DNA of 64,000 bases from JAGWAJ01 sp026707615 (GTDB lineage: Bacteria; Acidobacteriota; Vicinamibacteria; Vicinamibacterales; UBA8438), in NCBI GenBank assembly GCA_965207595.1, contig CBDBMW010000013.1, forward strand, positions 1,550,001 to 1,614,000, read 5' to 3'. Position numbers and translations under genes: made by a program. Below are positions 44,029 to 53,166 of this stretch, in pieces. The notes beneath the pieces were generated by a model. That model searched no databases and was not told where the DNA came from. It saw only the letters and a program-made list of their open reading frames with translations. Numbering within the stretch: the stretch's first letter is position 1; each line of letters opens with the position of its first letter.

Positions 44029-44709
44029 TCAGAGGTCCCGTTCATAGCGCCATCCCGACGCGACCATCCACAGGCGATGCCGGGGTCCTGGTCGATCCAG
44101 TGGTCCGCCGCCGCGGGCCGCGTCCCGATCGTAGATCGCCACGCGCCCGCCTTCGACATCCCGCAGTTCTCCAACCAACCGCTCCTTCGGCCACGCGGCC
44201 ACGGTGGTGAGCGCCGTCGCGACGTCAGCGAATACGGCCACCCGGGCGGTGAGTCCGAAGGTCGGCTCGGCCAACTTGATCTCGCCGGCCCGAAAGCGGG
44301 CCAGAGCGTCCCCGGGTCGCAGCCAGCGGTACGCATGGATCTCGCCTCCGTCCACCCTGATACGCCCGGCTGGCGCCGGGGCGACGAAGTACGAGGTCGC
44401 GAACCGGATCGGACTGTCGACCGGTGTCGTCCAGTGCGTGGCGAACACCAGCGACGCAGCAGAAAGCCTGACGCCCGCCTCTTCACGCGCCTCTCGCACC
44501 GCGGCGCGGCGCGCTGCGGCTTCGCTGTCGCGCGGCACCTCCGGCCGGCAGTCCTGCGGATCAATCCGACCGCCTGGGAACACCCAGTACCCGCCGCGGA
44601 ACGCGAGCGCCGGATTCCGGCGGAGATAGAGGACCTCAATGCCGACCGTAGCCGGGCGCATCAGCAGCACGGAGGCAGCCGGTACAGGCGTGCCTGTAGT
44701 TGCACTCAT
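44029..44709 (-). CDS. NUDIX hydrolase
   Basis: 226 aa from ATG 44709 (a longer start adds 22 residues). The Nudix box is present with an insert: GGYWVFPGGRIDPQD ... AAARRAAVREAREEAGVRL, giving the G-x5-E...REAxEE-x-G metal-binding core. The C-terminal half after YFVAPAPAGRI is longer than in short Nudix enzymes and resembles acyl-CoA or ADP-ribose-type members. It hydrolyses a nucleoside diphosphate-linked compound. It is followed by the amidase gene in the same direction. Confidence 0.85.
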   Translation of the reverse strand: MSATTGTPVPAASVLLMRPATVGIEVLYLRRNPALAFRGGYWVFPGGRIDPQDCRPEVPRDSEAAARRAAVREAREEAGVRLSAASLVFATHWTTPVDSPIRFATSYFVAPAPAGRIRVDGGEIHAYRWLRPGDALARFRAGEIKLAEPTFGLTARVAVFADVATALTTVAAWPKERLVGELRDVEGGRVAIYDRDAARGGGPLDRPGPRHRLWMVASGWRYERDL

Positions 44710-45113
44710 GAAGCCCGCCCCGGTGCTGATTCTCCGTTCGGCTGGTTGTGCTTTCAGGGCTTCCGACGCCCCCAACGTGTAACCGCCTGACAGTGCGTGG
44801 TTTACGCCACTACGGAGCCGCCGTTCCCCTCGCTGTATCCCTCGTTCTCAATCGGATGTGTACGCACCGGGAGCACCCTCCGCGAACTGAGCCGGACGCC
44901 GAGCATTACTTGCCGTTCTGTCGCTGACCGCCCAGACGCCGCCCCGACCGGACCCCTGCGTGCGACGTGGTAGCATGATCCGTGTGCTCCGGGTTCCGTG
45001 CGGTCACCCTTGGCGTTCTGCGGATCCGCGGGCGGTCGGGTGCCGTCGGCGACGGACCTCTGCGGGCGGGGCCCACGATTGACGGAACCGGTGACGGCCT
45101 GAAGGACGATGCG
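44710..45113. other. Divergent spacer before the restriction-modification operon
   Basis: 404 bp. It must hold the promoters of the NUDIX gene (minus) and the mod gene (plus). The mod frame stays open upstream to 44982, but that extension is not protein-like. I see no convincing -35/-10 pair. Confidence 0.35.
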
Positions 45114-46769
45114 ATGCCATCGCTGCAATTCAAGGGCAAGACCTTCGTCGAAAACCACCATCTGGCGGTGCCCTTCCACGAGCTGACGCCCATCCGATCT
45201 CAGGGGCTGAGTCCAAAGGCCAGTCTCCACGACAACCTGATCATCGAGGGCGACAACCTGGCCGCGTTGAAGGCGTTGCTGCCGACGTACCACGGCAAGG
45301 TCAAGTGCATCTACATCGATCCACCCTACAATACCGGCAACGAGGGCTGGGCCTACAGTGACCGCGTCAACTCCCCCATGATGCGCCACTGGCTGGGCAA
45401 GGTCGTGGACCGAGAGGACCTCACGCGCCACGACAAGTGGTGCTGCATGATGCTGCCCCGACTGAAGCTCCTGCGCGAGTTGTTGACCGATGACGGCGCG
45501 ATCTTCGTTTCCATCGACGACAACGAGGTACACCGGTTGAGAAGCCTCATGGACGAGGTGTTCGGTGAAGAGAACTTCGTCGCAACCATCGTGTGGCAAA
45601 AGGTGGACAGCCCGAAGAACACGGCGATTCACTTCAGCGAAGACCACGATTTCATCCTGGTGTACGGCCGGCGTGCCGAGCAATGGCGACCACATTCTCT
45701 GCCGAGATCGGATGAAATGCTGTCGCGCTACAAGAATCCCGATGACGATCCGCGTGGACCTTGGCTGCTGAGCGACCTTGCAGCTCGGAACTTCTACGCA
45801 CAAGGACGGTACCCGATTACCACGCCCTCGGGTCACGTCATCAAGGGGCCTCCTGCCGGCAGTTACTGGAGGATCAGCAGGGAGCGGTTCGACGAACTGG
45901 ACCGGGACAATCGGATTTGGTGGGGAAAGGGCGGAAGGAACCGTCCAGGCATAAAGCGCTTCCTGTCGGAGGTCCGCGAAGGTGTAGTACCGCAGACATT
46001 GTGGACCTGGAAAGACGCCGGTAGCACTCGCAATGCGAAACAGGAATTGAGTCAACTTCTCGAGCGGGGTCCATCCGAGGATATCTTCGTTACGCCGAAG
46101 CCGACCAAACTAGTGAGACGGATTCTACAGGTCGCCACCGATAGGGATTCCATTGTCCTCGACTCCTTTGCAGGATCCGGCACGACCGCACAAGCAGTGC
46201 TGGCGCTGAACAAGGAAGACGGAGGTAACCGCCGTTTCGTGCTGATCGAATGCGAGGACTACGTGGAATCGGTTACAGCTGAGAGAGTGCGACGGGTCGT
46301 CGAGGGCGTTCCCTCAGCGAAGGCGGCGGCGCTCAAGGCCGGGTTCGGAGGAACGTTCAGCTACTTCAAACTGGGCGATGCGATGCGTCAGGAGTCCTTG
46401 CTGGACGGGTCCGCACTGCCGAGCTACGAAACGCTGGCCGCCTACGTCTTCTTCACCGCCACAGGCGAGGAGTTCGAGGCAGAACAGGTCGAGAAGTCAC
46501 GTTGGTTCATCGGTCGTAGCCGGTTGCACGACGTGTTTTTGATCTACGAGCCGGATGTTGAGCAACTCAAGAACTTGGCGCTGACGCTGGAGACCGCCCG
46601 AGGCTTGCCGGACCCCGACGGACGGCGCCGGCTCGTCTTCGCCCCCACGAAGTACCTCGATCAGGACTTCCTGGACGAGTACCGCATCACGTTTCAGCAG
46701 CTTCCGTTTCAGGTCTACGAAACGGTCGCGCAGACGGCCAAGAGGCGCTCGCGGGATGCCGCCACATGA
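45114..46769 (+). CDS. mod: Type III restriction-modification methyltransferase (Mod)
   Basis: 551 aa from ATG 45114. It is a beta-class N6-adenine methyltransferase: the catalytic DPPY at 69-72 (CIYIDPPYNTGNEGW) precedes the SAM motif DSFAGSGTT at 350-358. Between them lies the target-recognition region (about 170-330), beginning FVATIVWQKVDSPKNTA. Mod methylates one strand of an asymmetric site and gives specificity to the Res subunit. Its end overlaps res by 4 bp (ATGA). The system looks intact. Confidence 0.92.
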   Translation: MPSLQFKGKTFVENHHLAVPFHELTPIRSQGLSPKASLHDNLIIEGDNLAALKALLPTYHGKVKCIYIDPPYNTGNEGWAYSDRVNSPMMRHWLGKVVDREDLTRHDKWCCMMLPRLKLLRELLTDDGAIFVSIDDNEVHRLRSLMDEVFGEENFVATIVWQKVDSPKNTAIHFSEDHDFILVYGRRAEQWRPHSLPRSDEMLSRYKNPDDDPRGPWLLSDLAARNFYAQGRYPITTPSGHVIKGPPAGSYWRISRERFDELDRDNRIWWGKGGRNRPGIKRFLSEVREGVVPQTLWTWKDAGSTRNAKQELSQLLERGPSEDIFVTPKPTKLVRRILQVATDRDSIVLDSFAGSGTTAQAVLALNKEDGGNRRFVLIECEDYVESVTAERVRRVVEGVPSAKAAALKAGFGGTFSYFKLGDAMRQESLLDGSALPSYETLAAYVFFTATGEEFEAEQVEKSRWFIGRSRLHDVFLIYEPDVEQLKNLALTLETARGLPDPDGRRRLVFAPTKYLDQDFLDEYRITFQQLPFQVYETVAQTAKRRSRDAAT

Positions 46770-49303
46770 TCCTGAAGGAGTACCAACAGCGCGCACTGGA
46801 AGCCGTCGGCGAGTTTCTCGAACGGTTGACGGAATGGCGCGGAACGCAAGCGGAATTCCTGCGAACGCATCCCGATAGGACCATCGACTGGGTGCGTGAG
46901 GCGTGGGAGAAGACCGTTCGGGCGCGTCCGTACTCGCCGCGCCGAAACGGTCTGGGCGAGCCGCTTCCGGCGTTTTGCCTCAAGATCCCCACGGGCGGTG
47001 GCAAGACCCTGCTCGCGACCAAGATCATCGACCTCGTCAACGTGCACTATCGACGAGAGCCACGCGGCCTGGTGCTGTGGATCGTGCCGACGACGCAGAT
47101 CTACAACCAGACACTCAAGGCGTTGAAGGACCGGGACCATCCGTACCGGCAGCAGGTGGATCTGGCGTCGGGAGGGCGCACGCTAGTTCTGGAGAAGACG
47201 AGCGGCTTCGGTCCGCGAGACGTGGAGGAGCACCTCTGCATTCTGCTGCTGATGCTGCCGTCTGCCAATCGTGAGACCAAGGCACAACTCCGGATGTTCC
47301 GCGACAGCGGCGGCTTCGAGCGGTTTTTCCCGGCCGACGATGACGTGAGCGGGCACGAGGCGCTTCTAAAACGGACGCCGAACCTCGACACGTTCGAACA
47401 GGACGGTAACTTCTGGGGACCGCAGGCGAAGACGTCGCTGGGCAATACCCTTCGCTTGCTGCGCCCCTTGATCGTTCTCGACGAAGGGCACAAGGCCTAT
47501 AGCCGGAACGCGAAGGCGACGCTGGAGGGCTTCAATCCGTGCATGATCGTCGAGTTGTCCGCAACGCCGCCGCCCGGCGCGAACGTCCTCGTCGCGATCA
47601 GCGGTCGAGAGTTGAACGCGGAGGAGATGATCAAGCTCGATCTGCGCATCAGGAACATCGCGAGCGCGAACTGGAAGGACGCGTTGCTCGCGTCGATCGA
47701 GCACCGGCAGCGGTTGGAGGACGAGGCGCGACGGTACGAGGCCGACACCGGCGAGCACATTCGACCCATCTGCTTGGTGCAGGTCGAACGCACGGGCCGG
47801 GACCAGCGGCGGACTGGCGTCGTACACGCTGAGGATGTCAGGGAGTATCTCCTGGGGCGACGGGACATCAGCGCGGATCAGATCGCGGTCAAGACAAGCC
47901 AACGGGACGAGCTAAAGGCCGTGGACGAGGTCGGTGGCCTGCTCTCGCGCGATTGCCCCGTCCGGTTCATCATCACGAAGCAAGCGTTGCAGGAGGGCTG
48001 GGACTGCGCGTTCGCCTACGTGCTGACGATCCTGACGAACCCCGGCTCGAAGAGCGCCTTGACCCAGCTCGTCGGCCGCATCCTCCGGCAGCCGCGTGCG
48101 AGGAAGACCGGTGTCCGCTGGCTCGACGAGAGCTACGTCTTCTGCTTTCAGCGGCGCGGCAATGAGCTGTTGCAGGAGGTCCGAAGGGGTTTCGGCTTGG
48201 AGGGCCTGGGCGATCTTCGCGGCCGAATCGCGGAGGCGGACGCGCCGACGGAACCGGGCGTACGAACCGTCCAACAGCGTGGCAAGTACCGCACGGCGAC
48301 TCGCGACTTCGTGCTGCCAGCGTTCATGATCAGGGACGGTCAGGAATGGCGGCTGGTGCACCACGAGGCGGACATCCTGTCGCGCGCGCCGTGGGACGAC
48401 ATCAACGTCCAAGGGGTTCTCGATCTGACGCTTGCCGACGAGATCCGACGCGACATCGAACTACGTACCGGTCTTGGCGGCGAGCCGTTGACCGTCGATC
48501 CTGCCGTTGCCGCGGGAGCCCCCGCCGTGCACGATGAGCGCACGGTCGACTACGCCTTCGCTGCCAGTCACTTGTTGGACGTGATGCCCAACCCCTGGCG
48601 GGGCTACGAACTGATTCGGCGCACGTTCGATGCGCTGGCGGAGAAGTACCCTCGGGAGCGGGTCGTTGGCAACTACGTGTTCGTGCTGGACGAGTTGCGC
48701 AAGCACTTGCAGGTCGAACGCGACCGCTTGTCTCGGCACGTGTTTGAGGGGTTGCTCAACGACGGAACGATGCGGTTCATCGTGGTGGCCGACGAGTTGG
48801 GCTTCAACCGCCTGCCCCGCGAGATTCAGCAGCCTTCGGACTTGAGGCAAGCGAATCGAACGGACGGAGGCCCGTATCAGCGCGATCTCCTCGAGCGGAC
48901 GGCCGAGGACGACCTCAACGAGTTGGAGCACAGGGTCGCCACGTATCTAGATCAGCAGGAGCGATTGTTTTTCTGGTACCGAAACCGTCCACGCAAGGAC
49001 TACTTCGTCCAGGGCTGGAAGCGGGGCCGGATCTACGCTGATTTCATCGCCACGTTGCGGCCTGACGAACCCGACAGCGGCGACGCCTTCCATCGAGTCT
49101 TCGTGATCGAAACCAAGGGCCTCCACCTCAAGCAGGCCGAGGACACGGCTTACAAGCGGTCTGTCTTCGACATCTGCTCTGAACACGCGAGGAAAGCCGA
49201 CTGGGCCGAGTTCGTGCCGGCGATGAGCCAGATCGGGATGCGCTTCGAGATCGTCGACGAGGAGGAATGGGAACGCCGATTGAACGCAATGTTCCTTGAA
49301 TAG
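46766..49303 (+). CDS. res: Type III restriction endonuclease/helicase (Res)
   Basis: 845 aa. Superfamily 2 helicase motifs: KIPTGGGKTLLA with Lys80 (Walker A), VLDEGHK at ~237-243 (motif II), ELSATPPPG (motif III), ALQEGWDCAFAYVLT and LVGRILRQPRAR (motifs V-VI). Near the C-terminus is a PD-(D/E)xK nuclease: an Asp in GRIYADFIATLRP and the pair in VFVIETKGLHLKQAEDTAYK. It translocates on DNA after Mod binding and cuts between head-to-head sites. The gene is cotranslated with mod. A small open frame follows 73 bp downstream. Confidence 0.92.
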   Translation: MILKEYQQRALEAVGEFLERLTEWRGTQAEFLRTHPDRTIDWVREAWEKTVRARPYSPRRNGLGEPLPAFCLKIPTGGGKTLLATKIIDLVNVHYRREPRGLVLWIVPTTQIYNQTLKALKDRDHPYRQQVDLASGGRTLVLEKTSGFGPRDVEEHLCILLLMLPSANRETKAQLRMFRDSGGFERFFPADDDVSGHEALLKRTPNLDTFEQDGNFWGPQAKTSLGNTLRLLRPLIVLDEGHKAYSRNAKATLEGFNPCMIVELSATPPPGANVLVAISGRELNAEEMIKLDLRIRNIASANWKDALLASIEHRQRLEDEARRYEADTGEHIRPICLVQVERTGRDQRRTGVVHAEDVREYLLGRRDISADQIAVKTSQRDELKAVDEVGGLLSRDCPVRFIITKQALQEGWDCAFAYVLTILTNPGSKSALTQLVGRILRQPRARKTGVRWLDESYVFCFQRRGNELLQEVRRGFGLEGLGDLRGRIAEADAPTEPGVRTVQQRGKYRTATRDFVLPAFMIRDGQEWRLVHHEADILSRAPWDDINVQGVLDLTLADEIRRDIELRTGLGGEPLTVDPAVAAGAPAVHDERTVDYAFAASHLLDVMPNPWRGYELIRRTFDALAEKYPRERVVGNYVFVLDELRKHLQVERDRLSRHVFEGLLNDGTMRFIVVADELGFNRLPREIQQPSDLRQANRTDGGPYQRDLLERTAEDDLNELEHRVATYLDQQERLFFWYRNRPRKDYFVQGWKRGRIYADFIATLRPDEPDSGDAFHRVFVIETKGLHLKQAEDTAYKRSVFDICSEHARKADWAEFVPAMSQIGMRFEIVDEEEWERRLNAMFLE

Positions 49304-49376
49304 CCGCCGCATACGGGCAGATCGTCGGTGCCCGACAGCCGCTCGGGCCATACCGATTTACCCAAGAGGTTGCCGA

Positions 49377-49700
49377 ATGCTTGAAGTACCTGCATCTGAA
49401 AATCTCCAGGATGTGGAGGGCCGATTCCCTTGGTTCGTGGTTCGGATGATGACCGACACTTGGCTCTTCGGGCTGTTGGTCCCGGGAAATATAGTGCTCG
49501 TCATTGAGGGGATCGACGCAATCCGGGAACATGGTGGAAGCGTGTGGCTGGATGTCCAGATGGCGACCGGTAAGGACAGGTCGGACCTGCAGGGCGTCAT
49601 TCCGGAGGGATTGACGCCGATGTTCTCCCCGACTGAGCGCACGCAAGCGTCGGTTCGGGCGGACACGGTTATTGCGGCGTTCGAGTTGGCGTACACGTAG
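49377..49700 (+). CDS. Hypothetical protein behind the type III restriction operon
   Basis: 107 aa from ATG 49377. It starts MLEVPASENLQDVEGRFPWF and continues with VRMMTDTWLFGLLVPGNIVLVIEGID, a mixed alpha/beta pattern without export signal. No known domain. It follows res on the same strand and may share its transcript, so it could be an accessory or immunity-type protein, though it could equally belong to the adjacent mobile region. Its base composition is lower in GC than the shadow frames, supporting translation. Confidence 0.5.
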   Translation: MLEVPASENLQDVEGRFPWFVVRMMTDTWLFGLLVPGNIVLVIEGIDAIREHGGSVWLDVQMATGKDRSDLQGVIPEGLTPMFSPTERTQASVRADTVIAAFELAYT

Positions 49701-49769
49701 GCCTTTGGCAGGGCGCAGGATGGCGACTCCGACGACGGCTGGGTGCCCTTCCCGGAGGGAAATATGTGA

Positions 49770-49851
49770 GGGGAGCGACCAGCCCGGCGGGTGTGACGGA
49801 GGAACACCTGCCGGGACCGCAAAACGGCCGTTTTGCGGGGGGTCGCTCCCC
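49770..49851 (+). other. Three-way-junction structured element, left copy
   Basis: GGGGAGCGACC (49770-49780) pairs with GGTCGCTCCCC (49841-49851) as an 11-bp outer stem. Inside are two hairpins: CCCGGC-G-GGTGT / ACACC-T-GCCGGG (49783-49815) with loop GACGGAGGA, and a perfect 22-bp palindrome (49817-49838) with core GCAAAACGGCCGTTTTGC. A second copy at 63027-63112 on the minus strand has the same shape and loop with changed but compensating base pairs. This could be RNA, a DNA recombination or transfer site, or a terminus of the mobile region. Confidence 0.75.
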
Positions 49852-49940
49852 AACGTCCCCCCTGTACCCAATTGCGGCATCGGGGGGTGGGGTGTTGGGT
49901 CGGGATCTGGTTGATAGGCAGGGACTTGGCAGGTACGGGG

Positions 49941-50021
49941 CTGTAAGTGCAAGTGTGACTCGGGGTGTAAATTGAGGCCCGGGGACGGCTTACACCTCCC
50001 GTGCGGCATCTCTGGTGTAAG
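49941..50021 (+). repeat. 12-bp-phased GTGTRA motifs, left copy
   Basis: CTGTAA (49941), GTGTGA (49953) and GTGTAA (49965) are spaced exactly 12 bp apart. CTTACACC (49989-49996) and GGTGTAAG (50014-50021) then form an inverted pair. The pattern resembles protein-binding iterons. Equivalent motifs lie inward of the right-hand structured element. Confidence 0.6.
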
Positions 50022-50602
50022 TTCGAGCCCCTGTCGTGTTGTGATCCGGCGGCGGGGCTGATCACACCCTCGACCCGTTCCCTGTCGTCGTCGTGGTCCC
50101 TCTCCGCGACCTCGACTCCCATCCCGCGCCCGCTCGTCCTCACCCTCGCCACCTTCCGATTCCCGTCGATCACCGTGACGGCAGCCCCTCTACCTGGGTC
50201 CATGGCACGGCCCTTGCCTGCACCATCCCCGCTCTGCTGCGCAGGATCCGGTGGGCGTCCGTACTGCTGATGATGCCACAGTTCCTCCGCGTGTCCGATC
50301 CGGCGTTCATCGATGCCGCCATCCTGGAACGGGGCGCGGGTTTCGTGGCGGGCGGTTCGAGCCGGGCGTGCTCGTCGGCGACTCCGGCGGGGAGCGGTTC
50401 GAGGACGTGGTGGGAGTCCGGGTCCGTTCGAGGGCCGGACGCCTGCGTTCGGCACAATCGCCCAACACCGCGCCGGTGGACGGCGTGTCACCGGCACGGC
50501 CGTAGCGCAGCGGAGGAGACGCCCGGAGGGCGGCTTGACACGGCGGCCGGCGGCGTGGTTCCCGTCGCTCGCCGCCGGCCGCGTGCCTGCGGGCCAGCCG
50601 CA
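50022..50602. other. Spacer without a recognisable gene
   Basis: About 580 bp. Open frames occur on both strands but none shows a domain, start signal or convincing composition; the upper part could be a decayed gene. Confidence 0.4.
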
Positions 50603-51613
50603 TCACCCAGTCCGTGTCAGCCATCCTTCCGGTACCCTCCGAGACCGCCACGTGCGGCCGGTCGTGATCGCCGGCTTCGCGCGAACGGACCCTGCCGCCT
50701 TGGCAGTCGCCAGCTCGCGCATCCGTGCGAGGGCGCCGTTCACGTCGCCGTAGCGTCTCAGGGCGTCGGAGTCCCCGGCTACCAACGCCGCCCGGATCGA
50801 TTCCAGTTCCTCCTCGCGGCGGGCCTGCTCGTACCGTTGAGCGGCGGTCTCCTCCTGCTCCACAGGCTCCCGGCTCCAGCAGTCGACCACCCGGCCGGCC
50901 GCCGCGAGACGAACCGGGTCCCGCCCGACGACGACCACCTCGACCGCGCGTCCGGCCGCAGCCAGCGCCGTCCACAACGCGGCGTGCTGCACGCCCCACC
51001 GGCGGATAGCGCTCTCGGTCTCGTCCTCGACGAGCACGAAGACGAAGGTCGCCCGCTCGTCATCGGCCGCCACCGGCAGATTGTGGGGGAAGTGCCGGAA
51101 CAGCCCGCCGAGCGCGCCCCGGTAGAGACGGCGTGGCAGCACCTCCCTGGCGATCCCCGTGGCCGTCATCGCGTTCACCTTCTCGTCGTCGGTCGCGAGC
51201 CACGCGGCGTGCGGGTGTTCGAGCACGTAGTCGAGCGACAGCAGACGCCGCAGGACGACCTCCGGCGAGCCGAGCCGGCAATGCCGGGCGTGCTCCACGC
51301 CGAGCAGTTCGTAGAGCATCCGCGACGCGATCCGGCAGACCCGCAGCCGGGAACCGGCGCACGGCTCCTCGACCGCGTACTGGCGGCAGCGACGAACGAA
51401 GCGATGGGCGAGTGCCGGGTTCGTCCGGCCGATGAAGGCGAGGTACTGCGAGCGGAGGAACACGCCGCCGTGCCGGCAGACCAGCGCCAGCCACTCGGCC
51501 TCCCGTCGGGGCCAGCCGAGCCGCACGAGAACCGCCGCCCGGTCCGGAAGATGACCGACAGGGGCCGGGTCCGTGTCCTGGCTCGACGCTCTCGGCGAGA
51601 AGTCCGTTTCCAT
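50603..51613 (-). CDS. Replication-relaxation-like winged-helix protein of the mobile region
   Basis: 336 aa from ATG 51613. The N-terminal ~110 residues look like a winged helix (REAEWLALVCRHGGVFLRSQYLAFIG, then RTNPALAHRFVRRCRQYAVEE). The centre, LSLDYVLEHPHAAWLATDDEKV, and VAADDERATFVFVLVEDE resemble the nuclease-like or toprim-like part of replication-relaxation proteins found in integrated plasmids. A helical, Glu-rich tail follows. It lies after the integrase on the same strand, with a large inverted repeat in its leader. The call rests on layout and context more than on signature residues. Confidence 0.48.
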   Translation of the reverse strand: METDFSPRASSQDTDPAPVGHLPDRAAVLVRLGWPRREAEWLALVCRHGGVFLRSQYLAFIGRTNPALAHRFVRRCRQYAVEEPCAGSRLRVCRIASRMLYELLGVEHARHCRLGSPEVVLRRLLSLDYVLEHPHAAWLATDDEKVNAMTATGIAREVLPRRLYRGALGGLFRHFPHNLPVAADDERATFVFVLVEDETESAIRRWGVQHAALWTALAAAGRAVEVVVVGRDPVRLAAAGRVVDCWSREPVEQEETAAQRYEQARREEELESIRAALVAGDSDALRRYGDVNGALARMRELATAKAAGSVRAKPAITTGRTWRSRRVPEGWLTRTG

Positions 51614-51672
51614 CGTTTACACCAATGGAAACGGGGCGTAAACGGTCGGGAAACGCTCCCGGAAACGCAGTG

Positions 51673-51730
51673 CGTTACCGTTACCGTTTCCCGCCACCCC
51701 CGGGGGAGAGCGGAAACGGTAACGGTAACG
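51673..51730. promoter_or_regulatory. 19-bp perfect inverted repeat (operator or origin site)
   Basis: CGTTACCGTTACCGTTTCC (51673-51691) faces its exact complement at 51712-51730 across a 20-bp spacer centred on CCCCCGGGGG. Each arm repeats GTTACC twice. More GGAAACG words occur at about 51627, 51650 and 51661, and GTTTAC/GTAAAC at 51615 and 51638. The site lies between the integrase end and the start of the replication-relaxation-like gene, suiting an operator or replication origin. Confidence 0.75.
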
Positions 51731-51759
51731 ATGATCGGCAGTCCCGACGTGGAGCGGCA

Positions 51760-52992
51760 TCATGACCGCTCACCACTGCCGCCGCCAGCCGCGTCGCCGC
51801 GGTCCGGGCCGACGTAGGCCGCCCAGTCGTTCATGAGCCGCCGCCGCCGCTCGAACAGGTCCGAGCGGGCGTAGGCCGCCTCGACCTTGTTCTGGACGAC
51901 GTGGGCCAGCGCCGCCTCGACGACCTCGCGCGGGTGGTTCGTCTCCTCGGCCGCCCAGTCCCGGAAGGTCGACCGGAAGCCGTGAGGGACGGCCGGGATC
52001 TTCAGCGTCTTGAGCAGCGCCGACAGCGCCATGTCGTTCATGCGCTTGCCGCGGGCGCTCGGGAACACCAGCGGCCCGCCGTTGCCGGCCGCCCGCGCCG
52101 CGTCGAGGATCTCCAGCGCGCGGCGCGTCAGCGGCACCCGGTGCTCGCGCTTCGCCTTGGTCCGCGTGGCCGGGACGGTCCACACGTGGTCCGTCGTGCC
52201 CATCTCGTCCCATCGTGCGCCGCGTACCTCGCCCGACCGCGCCGCCGTGAGCACCAGAAACTCGAACGCCAGCTTGACGGTCGCCGTCACCTTCGACGCC
52301 CGCACCTTCGCGACGGTCGCCGCCGCGTCCCGGTGCGGCAGCGCTCGCATGTGCTGAACGAGGTCCTGCTGCGGCCCGAGCACCGGGCCGATGCGGCTGC
52401 ACGGGTTGTCGTCCCGGTAGTTCAGCGCGACGGCGTACTCCATGACGGTGCTGATGCGCTGGCGGACCCGCCGCGCCGTCGCCGGCCGTTCGTGCCAGAC
52501 GGTCCGCAGCGTCTCGACCACGTCGGCGCTGGTCACCTCGGAGACGGGCAGCTTGCCGAGCCGGGGGAAGGCGAAGCGTTCCATGCTCGACAGCCAGTCC
52601 TTGCCGTGCTTGGGGTTGCGCCAGCCGGGCCGCATCTGCGCCAGGACCGCCTCGGCCGCGGCGGCGAACGACGGCATGCTCTTGAGGCGGCGCTTCTCGG
52701 CCAGTGGATCGCCTCCGGCGCGTGCGAGCCTCCGGTTGGCGAGCGCAGCCGCGCGGGCATCCTTGAGCGGGACGAGCGGGAAGCCGCCGAGTCCGAGTTC
52801 GCGGCGGCGTCCGCGGATGACGAGCCGCTGTACCCAGCTTCGGGTGCCGGTCGGCTGCACGTCGAGGTACAGCCCGTCGCCATCGCAGTAGCGCCCGGCC
52901 TGTGCTACGTTGCGGACGAAGGCGGTCGACAGGGCGTGGTGCGGCTGCCGGCCGTTGGGCTTGGTGGTCCGGGGTCGATTCGGGAGTTCCAT
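51760..52992 (-). CDS. P4-type tyrosine recombinase (integrase 1)
   Basis: 410 aa from ATG 52992. The N-terminal DUF4102 arm-binding domain is clear (FVRNVAQAGRYCDGDGLYLDV, RGRRRELGLGGFPLVPLKDAR), then a core-binding domain and the catalytic domain: Arg in TAARSGEVRGARW, HxxR in VPHGFRSTFRDWAAE, the second His in EAALAHVV, and the Tyr in EAAYARSDLFERRRRLM. It integrates or excises a mobile element by site-specific recombination. It is closely similar to the recombinase at 59569 and the fragment at 61361. No attachment site could be identified by eye. Confidence 0.93.
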   Translation of the reverse strand: MELPNRPRTTKPNGRQPHHALSTAFVRNVAQAGRYCDGDGLYLDVQPTGTRSWVQRLVIRGRRRELGLGGFPLVPLKDARAAALANRRLARAGGDPLAEKRRLKSMPSFAAAAEAVLAQMRPGWRNPKHGKDWLSSMERFAFPRLGKLPVSEVTSADVVETLRTVWHERPATARRVRQRISTVMEYAVALNYRDDNPCSRIGPVLGPQQDLVQHMRALPHRDAAATVAKVRASKVTATVKLAFEFLVLTAARSGEVRGARWDEMGTTDHVWTVPATRTKAKREHRVPLTRRALEILDAARAAGNGGPLVFPSARGKRMNDMALSALLKTLKIPAVPHGFRSTFRDWAAEETNHPREVVEAALAHVVQNKVEAAYARSDLFERRRRLMNDWAAYVGPDRGDAAGGGSGERS

Positions 52993-53166
52993 CTCTGCCA
53001 GTATACCCCTCAGTGAATGGCGGATACTGGCGAATCGTACCGGACGACGCCGGCCGGCGTCAAGCCCGAGAACCGGCAGTAATCATTGATTATCCAGTCA
53101 CATACGGACGATTCAGGACCGCACAGGACGACTCCGGTTCTCCGTGTATGGTGGACAGGGCTACTG

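Noticed and set aside
49766..49975. Short frame through the left structured element that reads GVTEEH like the right copy
   Set aside because: The shared peptide follows from the identical hairpin loop; the rest does not align and the stems covary as nucleic acid.
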